NCBI GenBank assembly: GCA_035048815.1
Contig: JAUCBN010000046.1
Span: 12,192,999-12,256,998, forward strand
Source of the DNA: Abelmoschus esculentus
Lineage: Eukaryota > Streptophyta > Magnoliopsida > Malvales > Malvaceae
DNA: 64,000 nucleotides
Direction: 5' to 3'
Below the pieces are notes generated by a model. The model was not told the DNA's origin and searched no databases. It saw nothing but the letters and a program-made list of their open reading frames with translations. Position numbers and translations under genes: made by a program. Shown piece by piece: positions 36,576-48,619 of this stretch; position 1 is the stretch's first letter; each line of letters starts with the position of its first letter.

Positions 36576-36804
36576 TTTTTTTTTAATTAAAATCAAACAA
36601 ATTTACACAGTCATCCCACTACCATAAGTGAACTAACAAAAGAACAAAAAGGAAAATAAAATAAATTTAGAAAATCCAATCGACAAGACATTGAGGAAGA
36701 ACTAGGAAGTGTTGAGGCAATGAACAAGAAATTTGAAACCAAACTGATTACTTTCTTCTCTTTATAGATTAGATTAGTTGACAGACTGGAGGAAGAAACA
36801 CAAC

Positions 36805-39126
36805 ATGTTCTGCCTATGCCGTATCCCATGTCTGTATCCTCCTCTAGGTGTAGTTGCTGACACAAAAACAAAACCGTATCATCCGCCGCACTTCTCTTTC
36901 TCAACTCCACGCCGCTCACGGCGTAACCGGCCCCGTTGGAGACACACCCATGAAGAAAACAACCATCGTTTCAGCCTTAAACGGACCATCGAATTCGATT
37001 CATCTGCCGACAACCCCAACCTCAAATTACTTATCCACTTCGACCCAACATCACCAATCTCCTCACTAGACCGCTTCGTCTCTTTCGCAAACGATGCTTT
37101 CCAAGACCTATTACATTCGGTTCATATCGACACACAGACCCGCACTTTTCGACTCTCCTGCCGTAAGTCGACCCTTAAATTCTTCGCCGCTGTTGTCGTT
37201 TGTGGGTTCCTCGTTGCTTTCACTTTCAGGGTTTGCATCAAGCTCGGTTTAGCCGTCAGGGCTCGGTTTTTGCCGAAACCCAAGGTTATTGTTCGCCGAG
37301 ACCGGAGTCTTGGCGGCAGAGAAGTGGTTGTCGGGACGAACAGAGACCAGTTTCATCCTCGTACTAATTCCAATGCTTTAGACAATCCCTTATCGTTATC
37401 CACAAGTTCAACTTCTGCCAATAAAACCAATTTTTCACGTCTCCATGTTACTGAGAAAATGCCCAAATGGTGGTCTCAACCGGTTTCTGCTCCAAAAACT
37501 GCTTCCGTATTCAATTCCGAATTTTACCAGACTCAGGCCAACAGATTGGTTAAAGGTCCATTCTTTGTTACCAATGTTATGAACTAATCTTATTTAACTC
37601 AATAGAATTACTGAACTGTGTTCCCCTTGGATTGTAGGTAAACACTAAACACTGCTACTTGTTTTAAAGATATTCTCCTCTTGTTAGACCTGCAACTGAT
37701 GAACTTTATGTCCAGAAATGGTGGATAATAGATTGGGTGGAAAGGACTTTGCTGAGGAGGATATAGTTCAAGTCAGTGCCTTCTTGACTTATTATTTCTC
37801 ATTGTGTTATAGTTCGAAAATGTTCGAATTAGTTAATGAATTCATAGGCAGTAGTAACGCTTGCAGACACTTGATTCATGATTTTGCTTATGCAGTGTAA
37901 TAGCTTCTTGCAGACAATTGGTTCTAATGGATTTAATGTTCTACTAGTGCAATTTCACTTCCTTTTCTGGATTAGCTGATTCTTGAACAATGTCCTGTCC
38001 TTTGTTGTTGGTCTGTATGTGTGAGCAGTTGCGTCAAATATGCAGGACATCTGGTGTGCGTGTCTCTATTGACACAACAAACACACGGGATTCATTGTAT
38101 CGTGCAGCAGTTGAGTTTGTTTTAAACGTTTGCTGCAGGTATGGAGTTTTTTGTTTTTCATTCTGTGAAAGTTCTACGCATTTTCTGATGGTGCATGCTG
38201 TTTAAATGTTTTTGATGCTGTCTTCTAACTTGATTGAATGTTTTGCACGACTTAGATATTCTTGTGCTCCTACTGTTTCGGTTAACCACTAACATGCTTA
38301 GAGATTTTGCAGGGCATCAAGTCAGTCTACTGACATTTTGATAGACGGTGAAGACGCTCGACAGTTCCTTGCTGGGCTAGCTGAAAATATTGGACTTGAC
38401 AATATCCGTGCTTCTAGAATGGCATCTGCTGCTGTTGCTGCAAGAACACGTTTTTGTTTTTTGCAGGCTTGGGTAATTTTTCGTACCTTTGTTCTTACAT
38501 GTTGATGATTTTCTTTCCTACTTCCATTGGGATTTTTCCGAGATCAAGATTTAATATAGATGCCGAGCGGACCTTGGGAAACCAATAAGATCTTACCTAC
38601 CCAGATAACCTCATAAATAGAGAGAAAGAAGCACTAGCAAGTAGCAACTTTCTTGTTGAAATTCATCTGTTAGCACATATTTACTGTCCTGTTTTCCCAG
38701 AAGACTTTTGTATAATCTATCATCTGAATTACGGGCACCAGGCCTTGGGAAATTTATATGAGATTCTGTTTGGTATCTTATCTTCATAGTGCCATTCGGT
38801 TGCAGGCTTTTGAAATGCAAGGCAAACGCACAGAAGCTGTGTCGGAACTGTCCAAGATATGTCTCTTACACAGCATCTTTCCTCCTGGAGAATCCTCCGT
38901 ATGTAGCTAGTTATTTCCGTTTCGTTTGTGCTAATTCTTTCACATATTACTATGTTAATTTTGTTTCCGTCGCCTACAGCCTGAGATGGAGATGGTTGCA
39001 CGAGGACTGGAGAAAATTCTGAAGGTGGAGCAAAGGGAACTATTGATGACAATGGTGGTAGCGATTTGCAACAGTAGCGAAGAAATCCGTAAAAGTACCG
39101 CAGAGGCTCTAGGTTTGATCTATTGA
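36805..39126 (+). CDS. Uncharacterised plant-specific membrane protein, probably plastid-targeted
   Basis: Six exons: 36805-37555, 37716-37771, 38029-38138, 38313-38472, 38806-38898 and 38980-39126, GT-AG and in phase, giving 438 residues. The start is the first ATG; the frame opens upstream only with TTG. The N-terminal ~55 residues are rich in Arg, Ser and Pro and poor in acids until TIEFDSS, consistent with a transit peptide. One hydrophobic segment lies near residues 127-150 (AAVVVCGFLVAFTFRV). The C-terminal 190 residues are mostly helical and contain SIDTTNTRDSLYRAAVEFV and EMVARGLEKILKVEQRELL. I recall similar Arabidopsis proteins (At2g43945, At3g59870) described only as chloroplast or hypothetical. 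No catalytic motif is visible, so no function is claimed. It converges with the polygalacturonase gene, whose stop is 257 bases away. Confidence 0.87.
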
Positions 39127-39383
39127 CACATTCTTAATCTGTGCATTTTTGCTTTGAAATTTACATGCAAACAATAATCAACTCATCAATGTCAACTACT
39201 TGCATTGTAAATTAGAGATAGAAGTATTCCAAATAAATCAATTCATTTCATTTATAGAAATCAAACCCATCTGGGTTGAATCTCCTACAATACTATATCA
39301 TGCTCATTGCAAGGCCAGGCTCCAATCTAACCCAATGGGCTAACAGCGCCACAGACTCAGGCAAGGCAAACTTACAAATATTG

Positions 39384-41263
39384 TTATATAGTAAGAACAT
39401 TATTATATTTTCTAGGCTGGGATTTCAACAAACAGCTTGTAGGCTTAACAACACCGACGGAAGTTCCGTCAGCATGCTTACATAGAGCTGCCGCTACTTT
39501 GTTCTTGTACGTAAGAGACACCCCTTCCATTCGTATCCCGCTGCATGGTTGCTTAGGACTGCAATCGAATTTTACGGCAACCTGTGTGGCCGACGTTCCG
39601 TGTATGTCTTGGTATGTCACGTCGCTAACTTTAACTCCCGAAACCTGTACAGAATATGCAGAATATGTCAATGTTTTATTCATTTGTTTCTCGACAAAGT
39701 ACACGATTAAGGTCGACAAACCTGTTGGGGACAGTTTTTGTTGCCGGGGCAGTAATTCTGGTCGATTATGATGGGATTTTGGACATTCTTCATGATAACA
39801 TGTTGGAAAATAATGTGCCTGGCAAATCCATTGCTGGATCTGGCCCAAGACTTGATCCTCACACCATTTTGGGTGCCTATGAATGTGGCTGTTCTAAGTG
39901 TTACATTCCGAACACCAGGCTCATTTTGGTCCTTCCCCAAGCTCCCAATGCTATATAAGCGAAATGTTATAGCAGAATGATATAAATATGTGTGTGTATA
40001 TATATGTTGTTGATGATGGTTGTTTGTTTCTACCTGATACCGTGACCGGGGCCGCATGTGATTTTCTCCATCCAAAGATTAGTTGCACCGGGGCCGATCG
40101 AGATACAGTCATCACCGGTTTGAATGTTGGAGTTAAGGATGGTGACGCCACTCGATCGTTGTACATGAATACCGTCGGTGTTGGGGCTGTTTCCGGAAGC
40201 GATGACAGTCACTCCATGCATTTTCACATTATGGCAGCCGTTGATTACGATGTGGAACATCTGACTGTTCAGCGATGTTAATCCGACGATGACGATGTTC
40301 TTCGAATTGCTAAAGTTCAGTGTCTGTATCAACAATGTGATCAAAAATAGAATAATTAAAAATGGTGGCCTTACTTGTAATTGTTTATTAATTAAACGTA
40401 AGACTAAAACGTAAGACTGGAGAAACTTAAGTGCTGGTTTATTAATTAACCCAACTGAAGCCAGTCAAAAAGTAACGCCAGTATCTATTTGGTTAAATTA
40501 TGGTTTTGGTCACTTTACTATGTTCAAATTTAAAATTTAGTCTATTTACTTTGATTTAGTATAATTTGATCCACTGTCAACTATTTTCATTAAAATACTA
40601 ACCCGAATCTATAGTAATTTAAATAAAAAAAATATTTTGAATAATTTGGTTTGGAATTTGGATTGACTAATAATCCTACTTTATGATAAATAAAAGAATA
40701 AGGACTAAATTCAAGTTTTTAGTATAATAAAGGGACCAAAATCAAAATTAAACCATCATTTTTTAAAACTGATTATTAAAACCTTTTTCCTTTTAACTCT
40801 CAAGCCTGAAACAACTCACCGTTGCTCCGGCGGGGCAACTCTTGCCGGAGTGCTTGCAAGCCCACAATCCAGTCCCCTTTGCATCTAATTTCCCTCCCAA
40901 AATGGATACTCCGTCAACATCCTGAAACGCAACCCAACTTTGAGCGTTTCTGATCACCCGATAATCAGCCGGAGCCACAAGTGTCCCGTTGATCCGTATC
41001 GTGATCGCCCTATTCCTGCATTGTCCCTTAAACACCACACTCCGCAACAGAAACCTCCCTTTAGGTACGTAAATGCTGGCAGGGATCGTGGAGGCACAAG
41101 CCCGAGTCCATGCAGCTAAAAATGCTTTTGTCGAGTCGGTTACTCCGTTGGGTTTGGCACCATAACTCAGCACGTTGAGCTTCAACACGGCGGAAAAAGA
41201 TGGTTGAATGAATAGAACTAGAACTAGAAATGGTATCAAAATGAGTGTCCGTGGAGTTGTCAT
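39384..41263 (-). CDS. Secreted polygalacturonase (GH28)
   Basis: Four minus-strand exons: 41263-40820, 40323-40034, 39950-39722 and 39644-39384, in phase, 407 residues. The N-terminal ~24 residues (MTTPRTLILIPFLVLVLFIQ...) are a signal peptide, so the enzyme acts in the cell wall, hydrolysing alpha-1,4-galacturonan in pectin. All four GH28 signatures are present in order: SPNTDG with Asp198, GDDC with Asp219-220, GPGHGIS with His242, and RIK at 276-278. Length and motif spacing are normal and the active site is intact, so activity is expected; endo or exo mode cannot be decided here. It looks most like the At2g43890/At3g59850 group from memory. Intron 1 contains an inverted-repeat element. 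A TATA box lies 100 bases upstream of the start. Confidence 0.94.
40491..40754. mobile_element. Inverted-repeat MITE in polygalacturonase intron 1
   Basis: Left GGTTAAATTATGGTTTTGGT is matched in inverse by GGGACCAAAATCAAAATTAA at the right. It is ~264 bp, non-coding and about 65 bases from the exon 1 donor. Confidence 0.72.
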
Positions 41264-41359
41264 CGTGTTGAGAACCAGTAAACCGAGTGGTGCCGTCGTG
41301 GTGATAATGGGAGTTGGAACGGTTTGAGTTTGATTTGAGTCGAAACTCGAGACAGCTTC

Positions 41360-41367
41360 TATTTATA
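41360..41367 (-). promoter_or_regulatory. Probable TATA box of the polygalacturonase gene
   Basis: TATAAATA on the minus strand, 97 bases upstream of the start codon. Confidence 0.6.
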
Positions 41368-41870
41368 TTCGCCGGAAATGGAGTTGTAAGACTTTTCTGT
41401 TTTAATTAAGTAATAAATAAAAGAGGGATTAATTACAAGGGAGAGTTATTTATGGGTTAAAACAAATAACGATCATGTTTAGTATGGTAAAAAAAAAAAT
41501 CTGAATCCGACTGTATAAAATTAATCTAACTTCATAAAATTTAGATTTTTTAAAAAAATGAGTTTTGAATTAAATTATATTAGATTTGAGTGTAAGGAAA
41601 ACTCATCCTAACTCTATATAATTAAGAAAATATTTTGAAGTTTATATTTATGGAATAAAATTTTGATATATATATATATATATTGTGTAGTTTAGAATAC
41701 GTAATTTTTTTTTTAGAATTTAAGGATTTAGTTTACGTTTTAATTTATATAGTTTAAAATTTATTTTTTATGGGTTTAAATTAAAAGTTTTAATTTTAAT
41801 TTTTAAAAAGTAAATACGAAAATTTGTATAATTTTTAAACAAAATGTGTATCAAAAAATTATTTTATATT

Positions 41871-42032
41871 TAGGTGCGGGTTGAGGACAAAAGGTTAATG
41901 TTTGAAAGTGGGGTAAAATCATAAATAAATTAAAATTTTAAAAAATTAAATAAGATGACAAAATGAAAAAAAAAACTTCAAAAGTGGAGAGACGATTATC
42001 CCCCTTCCCCTCCCTATACCGTTTCGTCTCTG
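41871..42032. mobile_element. hAT-type MITE, left end eroded
   Basis: The right end ACCGTTTCGTCTCTG and the interior match the copies at 19911 and 45517. Flanks TTTATATT (41863-41870) and TCTATATT (42033-42040) form an 8-bp duplication with one difference. Confidence 0.72.
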
Positions 42033-42947
42033 TCTATATTTACATCTCTATAACTATCTTTGTTTGAATTTAATTTTTATACTTCGAACCGTAAATGTTG
42101 AAATTTAAAATATAAGATATTGAATATCAAATTTAACATCTTTAGTTATGTGTAAGACCATTGAATCGAATCGATTAATTTAATATAAGATTAATTAATT
42201 GATTTAATAATTAAAGATATTCATATTATCTTATTTTATATTGATCTGATTTCCGATAGAAAAATATAATATATTTATTTTCATTAAAAAATAATTTAGT
42301 CTATAAATGGAAAAAAATGCATACACATTCGGAAGAAAAAATATTCCGAACCTACATATATTAATTTTTAGATCCGTCACTGAAGTGAACTTGATATCTC
42401 CATTAATTCTGTTCTTTATTGTTTTTTTTCAGTTTAATAGTTTGATATATCTTATTTACAATATTAAAAAATAAAACATAATCGAAGATTATTTATTTTT
42501 AATAATAAAAAATATTAAAAAATAAAACATAATGGAAGATTATTTATATAATTTATTTTTTTTAAATCAACCCCAAAACTTGAGCAAGGCTTGTGAAGAT
42601 GATATGAGCTATCTAAGAAAGTATAATCTAATAAAACTATAAAAGGACTTGTGCTTGTACGTAGACGTGGTGGCTTGAGAGTTGAAACAATAAGATGAGA
42701 GACTTAGCGAAAATAATGGGAAATTCTAAAATATTTTTGGACCTTTTTTTTTTATAAAAATTATAAAATTTTTGTATATATCATTTTTTAAATGTAAGAA
42801 TTTTAGTTTATATATTGAATTTTTTAGAATTTTTTTCAAAATCCTTTATCTTTGATTCATCGGTAATAAACTATACAAAACCTTTTCTTTTTAGATTATA
42901 TTCATATCTTTTTAGATAAAATTTTGATTTTACTATAGTTAAGGTTG

Positions 42948-43278
42948 AGAATGTTTAATAGCCTTTTGTTTTAGATTTAATTAATTTTTAATGAATATTA
43001 TTTGAATTTTAATTGTTTTATATTTTTAGATTGAAATAAAACTATGTTCCGCATGTATGTATTTGATATACTAGATGTTAAGTCATTTAAAATATATTAT
43101 TACATATATATGACATGTCATCATTATTAAATTTTTAACGGTTCAGTTATCATGGTAGTTAAAAAATGAGTTATTTGTTAAAAAGACATAGATCAAGGGT
43201 TAAATTTATCTAAAAAAAAAGAGTATGGGCCAAAATGACAGAAATTATAAACGTTAAGGGTGAAAACTATCTTTATGC
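42948..43278. mobile_element. Truncated copy of the MITE at 36028-36575
   Basis: Shares TAGCCTTTTGTTTTAGATTT and the following ~330 bases with the right part of the copy at 36028-36575, including the GAAAACTATCTTTATG end. The left part is missing. Confidence 0.72.
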
Positions 43279-43340
43279 CTTTTTAAAACTGTCATTTCAT
43301 AAAACTTCCTGAAAATAATCTTTACAGATTATACAAACAT

Positions 43341-43552
43341 GAGAGATTATATCATGGACCCTTTCCACCACGTCATCCGTGGTTTATGTAATCAGATTCG
43401 TTCATCTTTAAGTAACCGTCTGATAATTATCCATTCACCTATTATAAGTACGAAAGAAGTGATGATTCACCTTAAAAAAATACGAGATGAATAAATCTAA
43501 TTAGTTGAGATCACAAATAACGTGATGAAAATGGTTCATGATATAATTTCTC
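43341..43552. mobile_element. MULE-type MITE (GAGAAATTATATCATG family), copy 6
   Basis: GAGAGATTATATCATGGACC on the left and TTCATGATATAATTTCTCC on the right. Flanks TACAAACAT and CACAAACAG may be a diverged 9-bp duplication. Confidence 0.75.
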
Positions 43553-44536
43553 CACAAACAGACATATTACTTAACATTAATAAAGTAATTAAGTACTAAT
43601 TAATAAAGTACTTAATTAAATTGGGAGAGAAGCCAAGAGGCAGAGCGAGAACGTTATGTACTAAGAGTTGTAGTATATGTAATGTGAACACCGTACATTC
43701 ATTTGATCACAGTCACGTGATAATGAATCTAAGCATGTTATTTTTTTAATATATTTAAAATTTATATTATAAAAGAAACAATAATTCAACTCTTAATATG
43801 GATCGATTTAATTGTTTAAAAATATATTAATATTTAAGTTATTAAGGAATATATGAACTTTTAGATATTAGGAAAACTATAGATTAATTAAGAGATTGAG
43901 TTAGGGATAGAACTATTAAAGATATAAAAGGTATGAATTTTAATAACTGATTCAGTGATTAAAGATGCTTATATTATTTTATATGAATTTAAAATCTGAT
44001 ATGATAATGTAATATTTTTTATTTAAAAAAATATGAAAGGAGGCATTTTTTTAATGATAAATTTAGAATGATCTTAGTGTTAAAAGATGTGTTTTTTTTA
44101 GGTGACTCGAATTTGAGTAACATAATCTGCACACTGCATCGTATATTATATTTTCAAAAGGGTAAAGAACAAAGAACAAATATTATCGATATAGAAAAAT
44201 TAGTATCCGCTTATTTGAAATATTTATTTATTTATCTAAATATCAGTATCTAATTCATATATTGATTAATACAGATCGAATATTATAAAGGTTTATTAAA
44301 GAATGACTATTGCAATTTTAATTTTTTTCATTCACAACACTAAGACTCATATTTTTAACATTTCTTACGAAATCTAGTGTTACAATCTATTAAATCAATT
44401 AACTGTCGATCATTTAAATACTTATTAAATTAAATTTTGTTCTCACAAATTTTGAGTTAAATATTTTTAGAGCCATATTAATTTTGAAGTTACGGAATTC
44501 TATATTTATTATCATTTAGTACTAATTTTGTCTCAA

Positions 44537-45026
44537 GTGAGTAAAATTCGACTCGATTCGAAAAAATCGAATAACTCAACTCGAGGTGAAAATACTCGAC
44601 TCATTTTGATTCGACTTAAAATTTCATAGACTTAACTCGACTCAAAAAAATTTCAAATAAAGTTCGAGTTATAAAATAGAAATACGAATAACTCGAAACT
44701 TTTAGTAATTAAAAGATTAATTATTAAGTTTGAGACGAGTCTCTTAATTTTTTATGATATATATACATTTATATATATAAATATAAAGGAATATTACTAT
44801 ATATGAAAATATATATATATATACATATCTTATATGATAGAGAAAGTCGTTTAAATTGGAATCAAATCATAATATAACATGATAAATAATTACAATTAAA
44901 TATTTATAGGAACTCTAAAACTCGACTTGAACTGAAAAATTTCAAATAAAGTTTGAGTTGTAAAATATGACTCGTCAACTCAAATAACTCGATTTTTTTT
45001 ACTCGATCCGATCGAATACTCACCCT
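44537..45026. mobile_element. 490-bp hAT-like non-autonomous element
   Basis: Left GTGAGTAAAATTCGACTCGA and, in complement, right AGGGTGAGTATTCGATCGGA are inverted. Flanks TGTCTCAA (44529-44536) and TATCTCAA (45027-45034) differ by one base. The interior is rich in ACTCGA-type words. Confidence 0.75.
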
Positions 45027-45488
45027 TATCTCAAATTAGATTCATTAGCTAAATAATTATATCATTATTTTTTAAATAATCTAAATTTGATTATAATATA
45101 ATATTTATTTATATATTTTTAATTATTTAATAATAACTGCATACTTTAAAAATGAAATAATCGATCTAAAAGTGGTCCCCGCATTTTAATATCTAGTCTT
45201 CCTACCGTCTTGTAACGTGCAAGGGAGCGTGAGAAAAGAACGGAGACAAAATCGGCAGCTCTTAACTTAATTAATGAACCTTAAATCCACCATTTGTTTA
45301 AACATTAATTTCGCACATCTTTAGAGTATAAATTTCGCCACTATTTTATGAACCAATAAATAGTTTATTTAATGGAATAAGGAGTTAAATTGTATAAATT
45401 AAAATTTAATATCATGAATAAAGTTAATTGGATTGAAAGTATTATTCACAGAATATACATATATTAAGAATTGAGAAAGTTTTTTCTT

Positions 45489-45813
45489 AATCAGTTACAA
45501 CGAATATAGTAATATCCAGGGACGGAATTAGGATTTGGGGTTAAAGGGAGCAAAACATAAATATGTAAAAGTAGAAGGGCAAATTTATAAAAAATAATTT
45601 TAAAAAAAATTAAATAGGGAGACAAAAATAAAAAAAAATCTTTAGGAGGGGCCATTGCCCCACCCACCCCCATTTAGTTTTGTCCCTGGTAATATCTGTT
45701 CTAGAGTATATTATCGATTATTGGATATTAATCATTTAAACATTGTGTTATATTATTGGTGTTCGAACTCGTAACGTCAAGGAACACCAATCATTCCCTT
45801 AATCAGTGAGGCA
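45489..45813 (-). mobile_element. tRNA-derived SINE-like element, copy 4, split by a hAT MITE
   Basis: The parts 45489-45516 and 45689-45813 together align with the minus-strand copy at 31419-31575, including the GAGTTCGAACACC B-box-like block. The segment between them is an inserted hAT MITE. Confidence 0.65.
45517..45688. mobile_element. hAT-type MITE nested in a SINE
   Basis: Ends CAGGGACGGAAT and TTTTGTCCCTG are inverted. It is flanked by a perfect 8-bp duplication GTAATATC (45509-45516 and 45689-45696). It is 172 bp and the cleanest copy of the family. Confidence 0.9.
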
Positions 45814-46089
45814 TAAGAAAGACCGAAGAGAGTCATACACCCGAAGAATTCATAAAATCCATAATAAACCCTTTGGTTCTTTGATAAAATATAATTTGAC
45901 CCGCTCATATTTTTAAAATTCATATTAAATGTTAATTTTTTAAGATTTTAATTCTAAAATTTTAATTAGACCCTTCAAAAAATTTTGTATAGTGATAAAT
46001 TTTGGACAAACTAAGACTTATTTCCAAATTTATGTTTAAATATTTAATAAGCCCTCATATTTTTAAAGTTTAATAATTTATTCTCTTAA

Positions 46090-46175
46090 CAGGGACGAAA
46101 CTCGAATCAAATATTAAAAGATCAAAAATTTATTAAGCCTTTAAATTTAAAAATTAAGAGGGGTAAAAACCTTTC
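46090..46175. mobile_element. Truncated hAT-type MITE
   Basis: CAGGGACGAAAC followed by ~80 bases like the left half of the copy at 8964-9144 (ATTAAGCCTTTAAAT, AGGGGTAAAA). No right end was found before the next element begins at 46204. Confidence 0.65.
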
Positions 46176-46203
46176 TCAATCCCTACACATAGTACAATCT
46201 CTA

Positions 46204-46730
46204 CTAGCGGTGTTCATTTTTGATTATCAGATCGGATCTGATTTTTTCGCATATCCGGATTTTCGGATCGATGATATAGTGGATCTGTATCCGACAGGAA
46301 AAAAGCGAATATTTGCATATTCGGATATCAGATATTCATATTGGATATTCAGATATCAAATTATCCAAAAATATAATTTGATTAAATTAATTTTTTGAAT
46401 TTGAAGGTTGTATTTATGAAAGTTTTGGAATTGTGAATATAATAAACAATAAATTAATAAATACCACAAGAATCACATTTATAAATATTTCAATTTTTAA
46501 AATTTTTGAAAATAACAAGTCAAGATTAATATTAATAAAAATTTGAATTTTCGGATTTCAAATTTTTGGATAATCTGAAACTTAAAATATTGTGAAACGT
46601 ATTCAATCCGAAAAACTTAAAATTAGATCGAATACCTAATTCGAAAATAAAAATCAGATCGAATATTCGTATTTTTGATCAATGGATAATCAGATCGGAT
46701 CGACCAGATCAAATATTTTTAAACACCTCT
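46204..46730. mobile_element. 527-bp hAT-like non-autonomous element
   Basis: Ends CTAGCGGTGTTCAT and TTTAAACACCTCT are inverted. It is flanked by a perfect 8-bp duplication AATCTCTA (46196-46203 and 46731-46738). It contains a 62-codon frame without a recognisable domain. Confidence 0.82.
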
Positions 46731-47166
46731 AATCTCTATCTCCTGATATTCCATTTTGACTTTATATATATAATAATTAATTCCAATTAATTAACTAATA
46801 AATCAGATATACATAATTATAAAATACATATATACCAAATCTAACCCTTTTTGCTTTTAAAAAGCTTTTTCAAATCTATGGCATTGGCCGTTTATAGTTG
46901 ATAGTAAACGGAACGTATCATGTTGTACAATAATTCATGAGAGCATAAATCAGAAAATGTCAGAATAATTAATTTATTCAACAAGAACATGCATGCATGA
47001 TCTTATTAATTTATTAATATTTTAGCCAAAAAATTAAAAAAATCAAAATAATTCAACAAGTTTTCCTTGTTGATCAATTAAGAAAAAAGGGGAAAATTAA
47101 TTATAATAAATCTCAAAATTAGTCAAAGCAGTGATGGAGTGATAAGACATGTGGTACGTCGCATGC

Positions 47167-47380
47167 ATGGCGGAGCCATGTATTAAATTGGGGTGTCCGT
47201 TGACACCCAAAATTTTTAAAAAATTATATTTTTGTATACAATTTATATATAAAAATTTAAAAATATATGTAATTGACACCCTTTTATAAATAATTTGACA
47301 CCCCTTTATAAATAATTAACTTTTTTCAAATAACTTCAAAAAATGACACCCCTTAGATAAATTCTTAGCTCCGCCCCTGA
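47167..47380. mobile_element. hAT-type MITE with 8-bp target duplication
   Basis: Left ATGGCGGAGCC and right AGCTCCGCCCCTGA are inverted. It is flanked by a perfect TCGCATGC (47159-47166 and 47381-47388). It is 214 bp. Confidence 0.87.
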
Positions 47381-47565
47381 TCGCATGCACTGCAGTTTTC
47401 CATGTTCGAAACCTTTGGTAGGGTTTTAATCAAATTGTATCAAATTAACGAGGATTATATATGTAATTATATAAAATTTATTAATTGCTATATTAGTAAT
47501 TTTGTTAACGGTTGATGATTGGATTGGATCTAAATGAAATTTAGTTTTAAGTCGAGTTAGGATTA

Positions 47566-48152
47566 GTTTAGTACTGCTTTTGAAAAGTACGATGAAAAAG
47601 TATAGTGAAAAAATATAATGGAAAAGTTCTTTTAAAATTTTTTGTTTGAGATATATGTGTTTAGTATTGTTGTCAAAAAGTGCTTTTTGAAAAAAATAAA
47701 TGATGATTTTAGACACAATGTTATAAGTTAAAAATATATATTTAAATGATAATCAAATTCTTTCATATTATAATATTAAATTAAATTATGATAAATATAA
47801 TAATATTAATAAATCAATACATAAATTATTTTTGAAAAGTGCTTTTTAGAAGTGCTTTTAAGAAAATATATAATTTTTAAACTAAAAAATAATTTGTATT
47901 AAATATAATTATGTATTTATAAAAATTAAATTATAATAAAACATAATAAATGAAGGCTAAAATTATAATCTGACTCCTAAAAGCACTTTTCTAACCGCAA
48001 AAGCTAAAAATTTTAGCTTTTGCGTTTGGGTTGAAAGACACTTTTCAAACGCACTTTTTTCTTCAAAAGTTAACTATTTAGCATTGCTTCTGCGTTCTAA
48101 ACCAATTTTGGCCTAAAAGCTGGTTTAAAACGCAATACTAAACGCAACCTTA
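47566..48152 (-). mobile_element. ~590-bp repeat family, copy 2, inverted
   Basis: The reverse complement of the copies at 10463-11055 and 48620-49208 along its whole length. It lies only about 470 bases from copy 3 and opposite to it. Confidence 0.82.
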
Positions 48153-48619
48153 ATATAAAGTTGTTGAACTTTGGGGATAGATCGATTGATTTTCGATTTA
48201 AATCAAAATATAAAGATGATATGAAATATTAGTTAATAATATATAAGTATTCATATTATTTAAAAAATAAGTACTAAATTCAAAGTCAAATGAGATTGAT
48301 TTAAGATTATATTCGGTTTAAGATCTTAACAAGCCGACCCAGACTAAAAAAAATCCAAGAAACATGTAAGACTTAAAGACTTTTACACTAATTTATGACC
48401 ATTAAATGCGTAAAATGGATGGATGAGATTAACATTAGAAAATAAAAATTATTACTTGAAAAAAAATAAAAAAATAATCTTAGTCATTTATTACCATCAT
48501 CTAACGGTCCCTAATAACTAATATATTATTAACAAATATTCAAAATTTCTCCAATTGCTCCCAACATGTCCTCAATTTTATCAATTTTATAAAATGTGTA
48601 TATGCGTGTTATTATACAT

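Larger units (their letters stand above)
33066..36804. other. Intergenic region with three MITEs
   Basis: No gene. The first ~150 bases carry the promoter of the Sel1-repeat gene. A Tourist-type MITE (34316-35065), an inverted-repeat element (35490-35959) and another (36028-36575) fill most of the remainder. Positions 33660-34250 look like a worn inverted-repeat element with TTAATTGA-rich halves. Confidence 0.65.
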
